64,000 nt of DNA from Sphingobacterium sp. N143 (GCF_030325625.1 NZ_JACAIS010000006.1:1-64000); one strand, 5' to 3'. Counted from the first letter of the stretch, positions 26,132 to 36,233 are shown. A program made the numbers and translations. Notes: generated by a model not told the origin, from the sequence alone.

Positions 26132-27301
26132 ATGCTCGCTGAACAGAAATCCATCTATACACTTCAATTTATCTTACTTTGCCTAAGCTCCCTTTTATTC
26201 TCTTCCAGCTTCAACATGATCATTCCCGAACTCCCCAATTACCTCAGCAGTCTGGGGGGAGCGGAATACAAAGGTTTGATTATTGCCTTATTTACCCTGA
26301 CTGCGGGTATTTCGAGGCCTTTCAGCGGTAAGTTGACCGATCGCTGGGGGCGTGTTCCTGTAATGGCTATCGGGTCTATCGTCTGCTTCATCTGTGGTTT
26401 CCTCTATCCAATCCTGACTTCAGTCGCCGGTTTCCTGTTCCTTCGGCTGATCCATGGTTTCTCAACAGGCTTTAAACCCACATCCACCTCTGCCTATGTT
26501 GCGGATCTGGTCCCCCAGAACAGGTGGGGCGAGGCCCTGGGGATGCATGGCTTGGCATTCAGTATAGGAACAGCAGTTGGCCCTGCCATCGGCAGTGCAA
26601 TTTTTGATGCCTTTGGGATCAATGTCATGTTCTATTCTTCTTCGTTCATGGCACTGCTCTCCATCCTGATCGTGATCAACATGAAAGAAACATTGGTCAA
26701 AAGGGAAAAGTTCAACCGGTCCATGCTTAAAATAAACCGCAAGGATATCATCGAATGGCGGGCCCTTCCGGCCGGAATCGTTACATTTCTCTCCTATACT
26801 GCTTATGGTGTGATCCTCACCTTAATACCCGACTGGAGCGAATACTTGGGACTTAAAAATAAAGGGCTTTTTTTTCTGGCTTTTACCATTGCATCGGTAC
26901 TTGTACGCTTTGTTTCCGGGAAGGTTTCCGATCGCTATGGAAGACCAAAAATCATTGTCGTAGGCCTAATCATTATTGCCATCGCCTTGGTTGCTATTGG
27001 TATCGGGAACAGCTTTGTCGGCATGATGATAGGTGCCAGCATCTATGGCATCGGAACAGGCATACTTTCCCCAGCGGTCAATGCATGGACCATAGACCTC
27101 AGCCTGCCTGAACACCGTGGTAAAGCCGTCGCAACGATGTATATCTCACTTGAAGCAGGGATAGGACTGGGAGCGCTCTTGGCCGGATTGTATTACAGTG
27201 ATATTATCCTGCGCATTCCATTGATCATGTATGCCAATGCCGCTGTTCTGCTGATCGCGCTGATCTATATGTTAAACTGGCAAAGAAGAATGAGATCGTA
27301 A
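26132..27301 (+). CDS. MFS-family efflux transporter
   Basis: A 389-residue transporter with about 12 predicted membrane helices. The major-facilitator loop motif is visible twice, as GKLTDRWGRVPV (residues 66-77) and GKVSDRYGRPKI in the second half. The motif-C-like stretch GPAIGSAIFDAFG in helix 5 points to drug/proton antiporters of the 12-helix group. Substrate unknown. It lies 32 bases after the RNA methyltransferase gene and before an ABC pair. Confidence 0.88.
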   Translation: MLAEQKSIYTLQFILLCLSSLLFSSSFNMIIPELPNYLSSLGGAEYKGLIIALFTLTAGISRPFSGKLTDRWGRVPVMAIGSIVCFICGFLYPILTSVAGFLFLRLIHGFSTGFKPTSTSAYVADLVPQNRWGEALGMHGLAFSIGTAVGPAIGSAIFDAFGINVMFYSSSFMALLSILIVINMKETLVKREKFNRSMLKINRKDIIEWRALPAGIVTFLSYTAYGVILTLIPDWSEYLGLKNKGLFFLAFTIASVLVRFVSGKVSDRYGRPKIIVVGLIIIAIALVAIGIGNSFVGMMIGASIYGIGTGILSPAVNAWTIDLSLPEHRGKAVATMYISLEAGIGLGALLAGLYYSDIILRIPLIMYANAAVLLIALIYMLNWQRRMRS

Positions 27302-27371
27302 TTTGGCTCTATTTTTTATATTTAGACTTACATTGTATCTTTAATCCTTGATCTTTAATCTTTATTAACAG

Positions 27372-28286
27372 ATGATAAATAGCTATCTAAAGCTCCAATA
27401 TACCCTACTCACGCGTCATATTAAGGCTACAGGCCTCCCCATTCCGGTCGCAGTGCTCGTGTTCATTGGCTTATGCTTTTTAACCTGTTATGCATTGGTT
27501 CAATATCCGGTCTTTGGATCTTATGCACTTCTATTGGGTAATTTTCAACTGCTCTTTCTGCTGACAGAAAAAAATAGAAATGATTTTCTCAAAAATACAT
27601 TTAACAAAAAAGATTTCTATACCATAAGGCTGGTGGAAAATAGCCTTGTCATCCTTCCCAGCTTTATCATCTTGCTGGTTCAGCGGCAATGGATGCAGGC
27701 GATGGCCCTGCCACCCCTCTCCCTGGTATTTGTTTTTATTACCTTGAGGACCTTTGGCCGATCTATTCCGACACCATTTACAAGAAAGCCGTTTGAATTT
27801 ATTCTCGGTTTCCGTCGAAGTTACCCTATCCTACTCGTTCTTTATTTATTGGCAGCGATCGGTTTTTATGTGGCCAATCCCAATCTTGTTCTCTTTTGTG
27901 TGGCCTGCATGACATTAACCTCTGTCTTTTATTATCAATTGCCTGAACCTGAGTTTTACTTATGGAATCATCGGAACAGACCAGCGGCATTTTTATTTCG
28001 TAAATTTAGACGTGGGGTCGGTCAATGCCTTGTATATACACTTCCCCTTTTAGTCATCTACAGTGTTATCTTTCCTGAAATACTGTTTCATGCAATTCTG
28101 CTGCTGACTGGAATATTCTTTCTAGTCCCCTTTGTCATTACCCTCAAATATGTCGCTTACCCAAGGGAAATTAACTTTCCGGAAGGATTTGCCCTGGCAT
28201 TATGTTTCAGCTTTTATCCATTGATATTGGCTCTATTTCCATTTTACTATAGCAAAGCACTCAAAAACCTTAAAAGCTACTTATGA
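27372..28286 (+). CDS. Membrane component of an ABC transporter
   Basis: A 304-residue integral membrane protein with about seven hydrophobic segments and a long loop around residues 130-150. It overlaps the following ATPase gene by four bases (ATGA), so the two are translationally coupled and form one transporter. It has the general layout of ABC-2-type permeases, but no firm family match was recognised. A near-consensus -7 element (TATCTTTA, 27336-27343) precedes it, separating it from the MFS gene. The substrate is unknown. Confidence 0.75.
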   Translation: MINSYLKLQYTLLTRHIKATGLPIPVAVLVFIGLCFLTCYALVQYPVFGSYALLLGNFQLLFLLTEKNRNDFLKNTFNKKDFYTIRLVENSLVILPSFIILLVQRQWMQAMALPPLSLVFVFITLRTFGRSIPTPFTRKPFEFILGFRRSYPILLVLYLLAAIGFYVANPNLVLFCVACMTLTSVFYYQLPEPEFYLWNHRNRPAAFLFRKFRRGVGQCLVYTLPLLVIYSVIFPEILFHAILLLTGIFFLVPFVITLKYVAYPREINFPEGFALALCFSFYPLILALFPFYYSKALKNLKSYL

Positions 28287-28960
28287 TCGAGCTCATTAAT
28301 CTCAGCAAATCTTTTGCTGCACATCAGGTCCTGCACGACATCAGCTTTACCTTCGACACGGGAAAGGTATATGGTATCGTTGGTGAAAATGGTGCCGGAA
28401 AAACAACTTTATTTCGCTGTATTGCCGGTTTAGAAGCTGCCGACGGAAAAATAAAGGCCGACATCCAGCCCTTAAAGAATCAGCTGGGCTACCTTCCATC
28501 AGATCCTTATTTTCTATCCAAACTAACTGGAGCGGAATACATCTATCTGCTTACAGATGCCCGGGGAAAAAGCATCAGAAACCTCGAAGAAAGAAATATT
28601 TTTGAATTGCCCCTAAAGGAATATGCCAGTTCATATTCCACTGGCATGAAAAAGAAACTGGCCCTGACCGCAACACTGCTGCAGGGCAACAGCTACTATA
28701 TCCTAGACGAACCCTTTAATGGCATTGATTTACAGAGCAGTATTATCCTGACCGAGATCATCCTTCGGCTGAAAGCCATGAAAAAGACGATCCTGATTTC
28801 ATCCCATATTTTTTCGACACTAAAAGATACTTGCGATGAAATACTGGTACTCGAAAATGGCCGGATCAGCAAATCGGTCCCCAGTGCATTATTCGGCGAT
28901 TTCGAAGAAGAAATGAAAGAAAAAATACTGAAAAAAGACATTGACAAATTATGGCAATGA
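28283..28960 (+). CDS. ABC transporter ATP-binding protein
   Basis: A 225-residue ATPase subunit: Walker A GENGAGKT at 34-41, signature region YSTGMKKKLALTA in place of the classic LSGGQ, Walker B YYILDEPFNGID, and H-loop ISSHIF. The STGMKKK signature is typical of ABC-2-type exporters (CcmA-like ATPases). It partners with the overlapping membrane gene upstream and ends just before a bidirectional terminator. Confidence 0.92.
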   Translation: MIELINLSKSFAAHQVLHDISFTFDTGKVYGIVGENGAGKTTLFRCIAGLEAADGKIKADIQPLKNQLGYLPSDPYFLSKLTGAEYIYLLTDARGKSIRNLEERNIFELPLKEYASSYSTGMKKKLALTATLLQGNSYYILDEPFNGIDLQSSIILTEIILRLKAMKKTILISSHIFSTLKDTCDEILVLENGRISKSVPSALFGDFEEEMKEKILKKDIDKLWQ

Positions 28961-28962
28961 TA

Positions 28963-29016
28963 AATCAGAAAAAGCAACTATGCTGAGTCATCTTAGTTGC
29001 TTTTCTGATTTTTTTA
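28963..29016. terminator. Bidirectional terminator between the ABC and beta-propeller genes
   Basis: A 17-base inverted repeat with one bulged A (arms from about 28963 and to about 29010) ends in a T-run at 29009-29015. Convergent genes end on both sides. Confidence 0.85.
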
Positions 29017-29027
29017 TGATATATATA

Positions 29028-30437
29028 CTAATCAGTCTTACTTAAGAATGCTCTTTTACAAGCTGGGCTACAAAACCTGATCGTTTTCCCATTTTTCACC
29101 ACCTGTTCCGTTCCAGTCTCAGCGCTAACCATCATGCCACATATCGGATCCGTTGAAGAGGGCAGATTTGCCGATAAGTTTGTCTCTTTCCTGCTTATGG
29201 ATTTTACATCCGCTTTATGAACAGCCTTATTGATCGCCTTTGTATTTTCTAATCTATAATAAATTTTATTGTCATCTACCCATGCAACGACAATTTGATC
29301 TTTTCCTAGCGCTGCGATAACTGGATAAGAAGCATGTGACAAGGGTAAGGAAATTTCTTTTTCAAAAAATTCTTGGTCATTGATTCGATTGACCATGATT
29401 TTTTTAAATGCTGCTCCTTCCTTTTCATAAGATACATCAAACGTAGCAATTCGATCTCCATTCGGCATAAGTTCCAATTGTGCAAATCGACCTGCAGGGC
29501 TTAGTTCTCGTTTTATTACTGTTCTATTGTTGCCATCCAATTCTGCATAGTATACCCCACCTTGCTTTGCTCCTGTATACCAAGATACATATTTCGTATG
29601 GTTGTGCAAGACCACCGAAGGACCATTATGGGGACAACCGTCGATGACCCAATGATCATTACTAAAAGGAGTTGGCTCATTAAATTTTAATCCATTATCC
29701 AATGAAACACTTATCGAAATATCCCGAACAGATCCCGGCAAAAGATCACGAAACGCAACATTGACCTGACCTTTCCCGTTTGTGCTCATAGCGGTACGGC
29801 AGCACTGACAAGCCGCTGAATCAATCAACAGGGCATCCCCAAAGCCTGTCTTGGAGCCTGTCTTCGCAAATTTTACAGGCCGCCCTAATTCTGCGTGTAT
29901 TGGGTTGGTATCCAACCACGAAACCGCTATTTCCCCGTCATCCAGACGAATAATATCGGCAAAGGAACGGGAACCTAATAATGGTGCATCTGCCTGTATT
30001 GATTTTCGCTCCGTCCATGTCTTACCCATGTCATTGGACATCGTATATTGAATATCACTCAGGCCCCATTTACTTGTTGAAGACGGAACCGAAGTTTCAT
30101 AAATCGCAACGATAGTCCCATCTCCTTTGAAAGCAACCTTTGGCATCCCCTCCTCATGTATACTTGTATTGGCTTCAATCGGTATGCTGATTGCCGCTCC
30201 AAATCGGTGAGCAGTTGTATCCCAAGTTGCAAAATAAAAGTTTTTATTCTTTAAGCTGTCTTGTTCGATCCAACTGATAGCGGGCAGGCCCTTATTGTCT
30301 TTTGTTAAAAAAACACAAGATGCAGTAGATTTTGTCCCTGAAATCACAACTGGATCCTGTACTGTATGCCCTCGGTCAAGAGCATCACATCCGTGCAAAA
30401 AGATGGCTATTACTGTATAAAAAATTAGCTTTTTCAT
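29028..30437 (-). CDS. Beta-propeller (sialidase-like) lipoprotein with a C-terminal YHS domain
   Basis: A 469-residue lipoprotein (lipobox LHGC, Cys17). Residues 40-390 carry BNR/Asp-box-like repeats (for example SNDMGKTWTERK and SLDNGLKFNEP), suggesting a six-bladed propeller like that of exo-alpha-sialidases. Catalytic sialidase residues are not evident, so enzyme activity is doubtful. A Cys cluster C-Q-C-C lies near residue 212. Residues 430-469 form a YHS domain (DPICGMMV, then FCSPACKRAF with C456 and C460), a metal-binding module seen in copper and other heavy-metal proteins. It follows the TonB receptor by 14 bases in one operon. A periplasmic or surface metal-handling role is inferred. 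Confidence 0.82.
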   Translation of the reverse strand: MKKLIFYTVIAIFLHGCDALDRGHTVQDPVVISGTKSTASCVFLTKDNKGLPAISWIEQDSLKNKNFYFATWDTTAHRFGAAISIPIEANTSIHEEGMPKVAFKGDGTIVAIYETSVPSSTSKWGLSDIQYTMSNDMGKTWTERKSIQADAPLLGSRSFADIIRLDDGEIAVSWLDTNPIHAELGRPVKFAKTGSKTGFGDALLIDSAACQCCRTAMSTNGKGQVNVAFRDLLPGSVRDISISVSLDNGLKFNEPTPFSNDHWVIDGCPHNGPSVVLHNHTKYVSWYTGAKQGGVYYAELDGNNRTVIKRELSPAGRFAQLELMPNGDRIATFDVSYEKEGAAFKKIMVNRINDQEFFEKEISLPLSHASYPVIAALGKDQIVVAWVDDNKIYYRLENTKAINKAVHKADVKSISRKETNLSANLPSSTDPICGMMVSAETGTEQVVKNGKTIRFCSPACKRAFLSKTD

Positions 30438-30451
30438 TTTTTTATCTTCAA

Positions 30452-32755
30452 CTAAAAAATATATTTCAAATTAAATCCCCCATAAGCATTTCTTCCCGGC
30501 GAAGGATTGAAGTAAGGTGCCGCTCCCCCATTCCATCCACTCGCATTTAGCGAAGTCAGGGAGCTATAACGTGTATTTGTCATATTGTCCATCCCCCCAT
30601 ATAAATTGACTGCAACATGTTTAGTTACTTTTTTTCTCCATCCAATTTTAGCATGAAGCAATTGGTAAGAAGAATTGAATACGGTATTTGCATCGTTTAC
30701 TGGAAGTCGATCGTTAAAGAAATAACTTCCAAAAAAGTATATCCCACATTTCGTTTCCATATTCACACCGGCATTGACAACCCAGGGAGCAATTCCGGTT
30801 AGATCATTTCCATCATATATTGCGTTGACCTGGTTTTGTGCGTCAAGCACCTTATAATCTATGAACTTAAAATCTGAATACGTCAATGCGATATAAGGCC
30901 GTAATAATGTCACCGCATATCCGTCTTCCTCCCGAATTGGCAAATAAGCAATGGATAATTCAGTTCCTTTGTGATCCGTTCGGCCAGAATTATTATAAAT
31001 CGTGATGCCTTGTTGGATAGATTGGGCAATGAGCTCGCCTTTCATATCCATTTTAAATAGATCAAGCTCATAAGACAACCTGGAATCAAAGAAACTACCT
31101 TTGGCATTCAGCTCGTAATTGGTTCCCCTTTCAGCCTGTATCCGTGTATTGATGGACCGGTCTTCGTTTTGTATTTCTGAACTTGAAGGTGGTGAAAATC
31201 CAGAACTGATGCTTGCATGAAGAGAAAGGGCAGTTCCAAAATTGTGGCTTAACGCAATTCTTGGAGAAGCCTGTGGCTTGAACCGCTTTGTACCACTACG
31301 GGTAGAAATCAAATAGTCTTTCACCTGGTAGTTAATACCGGTGTAACTCATCCCCAGGGTTAAAGTCGTCTTCTTGCCGATTGTAGTAGCAGATTGATAA
31401 AACAGCGAATAAAAACTATTTTTATAATCGCTATTGCCACTAATAGCACCTTCTGCCCCATGCTCATTCACATACTGAACACCTTTGGTAAGTGCTTGGT
31501 TAAATTCCGTCCCGACTGTAAAAGTTGTTGGAAAAAGCTTTATTCCGGCATTATACGTAAATCTGGTCCGCCCACCATAACTCTGGTAGTAATTTCTTAA
31601 ATAGGCGTATGGCAGTGGGTGATCAAGGTCATAGAAATAGGTGAAAATACTGGTAGAATTGGAAAAGCGATCATTGAAGAGGTACAGCTGGCCTAAGCCT
31701 ATTCGGGTCCAATTTTGATAGCGGGCAGCCTTCTTGTCCAGATTGGTGGCATTTGCCTGCTTGGGATTTTCTTCCATTTGCGCTTGGGTAAGGGATCCTG
31801 GTATTTGGGAATCTTGGGACGTCCTATTGAGCAAAACGGTAACCGTCCGCTTAGCAGAAGGAAAAAACTGAAAGTTCCCCGTGAGGAAACGTCTTTTATC
31901 ATTACTGTGATCCCGGTAACCGTCGTATTCCTGCCAACCATAGGAAACATAGCTGTTCATTTTATCACCACCCGAGCGATAGGCTGTTGCCAGTCGTCTG
32001 AGTCCATAAGATCCACTTAAAGCGGAAACCTCTACACTCTGCTCCTGATAGGGTGAACGCAATAATTGAAAATTAATCACCCCACCGGTACCTCCGCCAT
32101 AAATACTCGAGGCAGGCCCCTTGATGACCTCGGCTTGCCCCAGATCATTTATATCGAGCGCCTCTATACGGGAAGTCCCGTCGGCCTCTGTGACAGGGAT
32201 ATCATTAACGTATATTTTCACATTTCGAATCCCGTACTGAGCTCTAACACCGTTGCCGCGGATAGAAATACGGGCTTCTGACAGTGTGCTCTGATCCATC
32301 CGGACACCAGGAATGCTATTTAGTGCAGCTTGAAGGGACACGCCGCTCCCTTGACGAATCTGATTACCCGAAACAACAGCAATTGCTCCTGCGGTCTCTT
32401 TGAGGGATTTATGGCTCAGAAAAGCTCCAACACGAACTTCGTTCAAATGAACCTCATCCCCTTCAAGCTGAATGTGAAGTTCTTTTTCTCCCGCCATATA
32501 GTGCACGGTTTGTTTCTTATAGCCCAGCATAGAAATCGTTAGATTTCCATCAGCTTGATTTGTACTGATTTCAAAATACCCCCTATCGTCGGCAGAAACT
32601 GCTTCTTTGGATAGAATTTTGATTAACGCTCCGTTTAATGGAGCTTCTGTTTGTAAATCAAACACCCGTCCCTTGATTATATATTGTTGTGCAGTCGTAC
32701 ACTCGCTGATAACAAGTGCGGCCACACATAGTAAATAGCTTTTTATCGATTTCAT
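30452..32755 (-). CDS. TonB-dependent outer-membrane receptor
   Basis: A 767-residue receptor: signal peptide, a carboxypeptidase-regulatory-like domain (about 25-110; GRVFDLQTEAPLNGALI), a plug domain (AIAVVSGNQIRQGSG, then IRGNGVRAQYGIRNVKIYVND and GPASSIYGGGTGGVINF), and a C-terminal barrel ending in Phe. It resembles FecA/iron-complex receptors, not SusC. The partner genes, a Cys-motif exported protein upstream and a YHS-ended lipoprotein downstream, suggest a metal or metal-chelate substrate. The ATG at 32755 was chosen because the signal peptide starts there (MKSIKSYLLC), although the frame opens at 32797. Confidence 0.9.
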   Translation of the reverse strand: MKSIKSYLLCVAALVISECTTAQQYIIKGRVFDLQTEAPLNGALIKILSKEAVSADDRGYFEISTNQADGNLTISMLGYKKQTVHYMAGEKELHIQLEGDEVHLNEVRVGAFLSHKSLKETAGAIAVVSGNQIRQGSGVSLQAALNSIPGVRMDQSTLSEARISIRGNGVRAQYGIRNVKIYVNDIPVTEADGTSRIEALDINDLGQAEVIKGPASSIYGGGTGGVINFQLLRSPYQEQSVEVSALSGSYGLRRLATAYRSGGDKMNSYVSYGWQEYDGYRDHSNDKRRFLTGNFQFFPSAKRTVTVLLNRTSQDSQIPGSLTQAQMEENPKQANATNLDKKAARYQNWTRIGLGQLYLFNDRFSNSTSIFTYFYDLDHPLPYAYLRNYYQSYGGRTRFTYNAGIKLFPTTFTVGTEFNQALTKGVQYVNEHGAEGAISGNSDYKNSFYSLFYQSATTIGKKTTLTLGMSYTGINYQVKDYLISTRSGTKRFKPQASPRIALSHNFGTALSLHASISSGFSPPSSSEIQNEDRSINTRIQAERGTNYELNAKGSFFDSRLSYELDLFKMDMKGELIAQSIQQGITIYNNSGRTDHKGTELSIAYLPIREEDGYAVTLLRPYIALTYSDFKFIDYKVLDAQNQVNAIYDGNDLTGIAPWVVNAGVNMETKCGIYFFGSYFFNDRLPVNDANTVFNSSYQLLHAKIGWRKKVTKHVAVNLYGGMDNMTNTRYSSLTSLNASGWNGGAAPYFNPSPGRNAYGGFNLKYIF

Positions 32756-32886
32756 TAAATTAAGATGTGAAAGAAAAATCTTTCTGTGATCAAGCAAGGC
32801 TGTGGGGCCTTTTTTAAAAAATTGAACACAATTATCCTGTTCCTTCCCCTAAGGGAACGAAAAATAAAGGTGTCATTAATGAAATG

Positions 32887-33276
32887 CTAGCAGGTGGGTG
32901 GTTTGAAAATTGTACGCGGACGTTCGCTGGTTTTTACGTCTGGCAGCGAGCTGAAGGACTCTTTACACTCCGTAACCAAGATCGTTGAAAGAGAACTGAC
33001 ACATGGATTAAAACAAAAGTATTCGCTGTGCTTCTCATTTCTTTTTTCCTGATGTTTTTTTTCCTCTTCTTGTTGCTTTTTTATCAATTTGGAGAGCTGG
33101 CATTTTCCATCACAATGCATCCAAATTTTAGACTTATTCTCACAGTTTTCCGCATATCGAGCAGTATTGAGATAGTAATCACCTACCAGCAACGTCTTGT
33201 TAAACGTCTGCAACAGCAGGGCTATCAACAAAAGAGGAATCCCGATTTTTTGATATGTGATCAAAGTCTTCAACAC
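32887..33276 (-). CDS. Small exported protein with a C-x9-C-x3-C motif
   Basis: A 129-residue protein with an N-terminal hydrophobic helix and a conserved-looking motif C45-ENKSK-then-C55-DGK-C59, followed by a Lys/Glu-rich charged stretch and further cysteines. Proteins with a C-x-N-K...C-x-G-K-C pattern are common in Bacteroidota beside TonB receptors and metal genes; I recall this from context but cannot name the family. It precedes the TonB receptor by 131 bases on the same strand. A metal-related role is plausible, not shown. Confidence 0.65.
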   Translation of the reverse strand: MLKTLITYQKIGIPLLLIALLLQTFNKTLLVGDYYLNTARYAENCENKSKIWMHCDGKCQLSKLIKKQQEEEKKHQEKRNEKHSEYFCFNPCVSSLSTILVTECKESFSSLPDVKTSERPRTIFKPPTC

Positions 33277-33518
33277 GTTACAAAACTATTAATTATTTTC
33301 ACTTTTATCACAGGAGAAGAAAAAAACATAAAGGTTATTTTATCGCGAATGAAGGCCTTATGGCACAAAGACTAATATAATTAGTTTATTAAGCTAATTT
33401 TTTTAACTTTTTATAGTTTCACTGGGATAAAACAAAATGGTTTTGTATTTTTACACGTTCGAATAAAATAAGATTTCGAATATTTCTGTATTGTACAATT
33501 TAATCTATTGTTGAGTAA

Positions 33519-36233
33519 ATGAGTGACGAAACAAACTTCCCAACGGAAGATAACCAAGAAGAATCAGGGGCAGAAAAAACAGAAAGCGGAAGTCAGACCA
33601 TTCCTTTGTCGGGACTTTACGAGAACTGGTTTTTGGATTATGCGTCCTATGTTATCTTGGACAGAGCCGTACCGCATATAAATGACGGTTTTAAACCCGT
33701 ACAACGCCGTATCCTCCATTCTTTAAAAGAAATGGACGATGGACGATATAATAAAGCGGCCAATGTCATCGGTAATACCATGAAATATCATCCACATGGG
33801 GATGCTTCTATTGGGGATGCCATGGTACAGTTAGGGCAAAAAGACCTGTTGATCGACTGCCAAGGTAACTGGGGGGATCCCATCACCGGCGATTCAGCTG
33901 CGGCACCACGTTATATTGAAGGCAGATTGTCCAAATTTGCCAACGAGGTGGTCTTCAATCCGGAAACAACCGAATGGCAGCAAAGCTACGATGGACGTAA
34001 CCGTGAGCCTGTCACTTTACCTGTAAAATTCCCTTTGCTCCTGGCACAGGGAGCTGAGGGTATCGCCGTAGGTCTAGCGACCAAGATCATGCCCCACAAC
34101 TTTATCGAGCTTATCGACGGATCAATCCAGGTACTGAATGGCGAACGTCCAAATATTTATCCCGATTTCCCAACAGGGGGTATGGCCGACGTTTCCAACT
34201 ATAACGAAGGTCAACGTGGTGGAAAAATCCGTGTGCGCGCCAAAATCGAAGAACGCGATAAAAAAACCCTGGCCATTACTGAAATCCCATTTGGCACGAC
34301 CACAGGTGGCCTCATTGAAAGCGTGGTCACCGCAAATGACAAAGGGAAAATCAAAATCAAAAAAATAGAAGACAACACAGCTGATAAAGTTGAAATCATT
34401 GTTCACCTCGCACCTGGAATATCTCCCGATGTGACCATAGATGCCCTATATGCATTTACGGCCTGTGAAGCTTCTATTTCGCCAAATACCTGTGTGATCA
34501 AGGGGGAGAAACCTCATTTTATGAGTGTCAACGATATCCTGATCGAGAACACCAAGAACACCAAGAACTTGCTAAAGCAAGAATTGGAGATTCGCCTGAA
34601 CGACCTGCAGGAGAAGATCTTCTTCAGCAGCCTGCTCAAGATTTTCATCCAAGAGGGGATGTACAAGCATGCCGACTATGAAAATGCCGGGGACTTTGAC
34701 ACCGTTGTACAGGTGCTCGACCGCTTGTTTGAGCCATTCTTTGATCAATTCTACCGCGAGATACGTCCTGAAGACTACAAAAAATTGATCGACAAACCGA
34801 TGAGTAGCATTACACGTTTCGATGTCAAAAAGGCCGACGAAATGATGAAAACGCTCGAAAATGAAATCAAGGAAGTCAAGCGCCACCTTCGTCAGTTAAC
34901 AGAGTATGCTATTGCCTGGTATGAAAAACTGCGTGAGAAATACGGTAAAGACCGTGAGCGTAAAACCGAACTCCGCATATTCGACAAAGTAGAGGCTACA
35001 CAAGTTGCCCTAGCCAATGCAAAACTGTATGTCAACCGCGAGGAAGGCTTCATTGGCTCTGGGATGAAAAAAGATGAATTTGTCTGCGACTGTTCCGATA
35101 TTGATGACATCATTGTCTTCCGTGAAGATGGTAAATACGTCGTCAGCAAGATCCAGGATAAGGTCTTCGTTGGCAAAGGCATCATCCATGTGGCAGTCTT
35201 TAAGAAAGGCGATGACCGCACCATATACAACGCCATCTACAAGGAAGGTTCGACAGGTACAAGTTATATCAAACGCTTCTCTGTGATGGGTGTTACCCGT
35301 GATAAAGAATATGATGTCTCAAAAGGATCAAAAGGATCAAAAATATTATATTTTACAGCGAATCCAAATGGTGAAGCTGAAGTCGTCAATATACAGCTCA
35401 AACCCCATACAAAATTGAGGAAACTGAATTTTGATATGGATTTTGCGGAAATAGCCATTAAAGGACGTGCCTCCCAAGGAAATATTGTATCCAAATATCC
35501 TGTCAAAAAGATCAGCTTCAAAAGTGCTGGCATCTCCACACTCGCAGGCCGTAAAATTTGGTACGATACCATCATGAAACGACTGAATGCCGACGAGCGT
35601 GGAAAATACCTCGGTGAATTTGATGGTGATGATAAGATACTCATTGTACTCTCTGATGGTACTTATGAGTTATCAAACTTTGACCTCAGCAACCACTTTG
35701 ACGAGAAAATGATCCGTATCGAAAAATACTATCCCGACCATATCTACACAGTCGTACATCAAGATGGTAAAAGCGGTACGTATTACGTCAAACGCTTTAA
35801 ATTCGATGATCAGCCGGTCGGCAAACGTGTTTCCTTCATCAATGAAGAAGCCGGATCGAAACTGATATTGATGAGCAATGCTGCTGACCCCGCCGTCAAA
35901 CTCGATATCCTGAAAGGAAAATCACAGACCGAAGAAAGTCTAGAGCAGCCCTTGACCGAAATCATTGATATCAAAGGTATGAAAGCACAGGGCAATCGCC
36001 TGTCTTTCCATACCGTAAAATCTGTTGCCCTGATTACTCCGGATGAAGATCTAAGTGAAAAAGGAAAAGAAAAAGCGGCCTCCGCAACGGAAGAACCCGC
36101 GGCCCCTTCATCAGAAGAGGACAACACCCCTAACGAGCCGTCAGATGAAAACAAAGAAGATGACATCAAGCTGGAAATCACCAACCCAGATGACATCCAA
36201 ATCGATGACAAAGGCCAAATGGAAATGTTTTAA
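33519..36233 (+). CDS. parC: Topoisomerase IV (gyrase-like) subunit A
   Basis: A 904-residue type IIA topoisomerase subunit. The breakage-reunion domain begins near residue 30 (IPLSGLYENWFLDYASYVI). The active-site Tyr132 lies in AAAPRYIEGRLS, and KYHPHGDASIGDAM forms the quinolone-region helix. Beta-propeller-like strands follow after a coiled gate region (about 340-490). The last 80 residues are very acidic, rich in Glu, Asp, Ser and Pro, with a QMEMF end. This is the Bacteroidota ParC-like form. The partner ParE gene is not adjacent: the upstream gene runs the other way. The residue aligned with the quinolone-contacting Ser of GyrA appears to be Ala96, followed by Ser97, which I believe is normal for this lineage. 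Confidence 0.92.
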   Translation: MSDETNFPTEDNQEESGAEKTESGSQTIPLSGLYENWFLDYASYVILDRAVPHINDGFKPVQRRILHSLKEMDDGRYNKAANVIGNTMKYHPHGDASIGDAMVQLGQKDLLIDCQGNWGDPITGDSAAAPRYIEGRLSKFANEVVFNPETTEWQQSYDGRNREPVTLPVKFPLLLAQGAEGIAVGLATKIMPHNFIELIDGSIQVLNGERPNIYPDFPTGGMADVSNYNEGQRGGKIRVRAKIEERDKKTLAITEIPFGTTTGGLIESVVTANDKGKIKIKKIEDNTADKVEIIVHLAPGISPDVTIDALYAFTACEASISPNTCVIKGEKPHFMSVNDILIENTKNTKNLLKQELEIRLNDLQEKIFFSSLLKIFIQEGMYKHADYENAGDFDTVVQVLDRLFEPFFDQFYREIRPEDYKKLIDKPMSSITRFDVKKADEMMKTLENEIKEVKRHLRQLTEYAIAWYEKLREKYGKDRERKTELRIFDKVEATQVALANAKLYVNREEGFIGSGMKKDEFVCDCSDIDDIIVFREDGKYVVSKIQDKVFVGKGIIHVAVFKKGDDRTIYNAIYKEGSTGTSYIKRFSVMGVTRDKEYDVSKGSKGSKILYFTANPNGEAEVVNIQLKPHTKLRKLNFDMDFAEIAIKGRASQGNIVSKYPVKKISFKSAGISTLAGRKIWYDTIMKRLNADERGKYLGEFDGDDKILIVLSDGTYELSNFDLSNHFDEKMIRIEKYYPDHIYTVVHQDGKSGTYYVKRFKFDDQPVGKRVSFINEEAGSKLILMSNAADPAVKLDILKGKSQTEESLEQPLTEIIDIKGMKAQGNRLSFHTVKSVALITPDEDLSEKGKEKAASATEEPAAPSSEEDNTPNEPSDENKEDDIKLEITNPDDIQIDDKGQMEMF

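Noticed and set aside
26667..26678. Third TGAT-N4-ATCA site
   Set aside because: It lies inside the MFS coding sequence with no promoter nearby; it is taken as a chance match and as a measure of background.
33277..33518. Gene in the space between the Cys-motif protein and parC
   Set aside because: The only open frame covering it (from 33028) is antisense to the Cys-motif protein gene. The region more likely holds the two divergent promoters.
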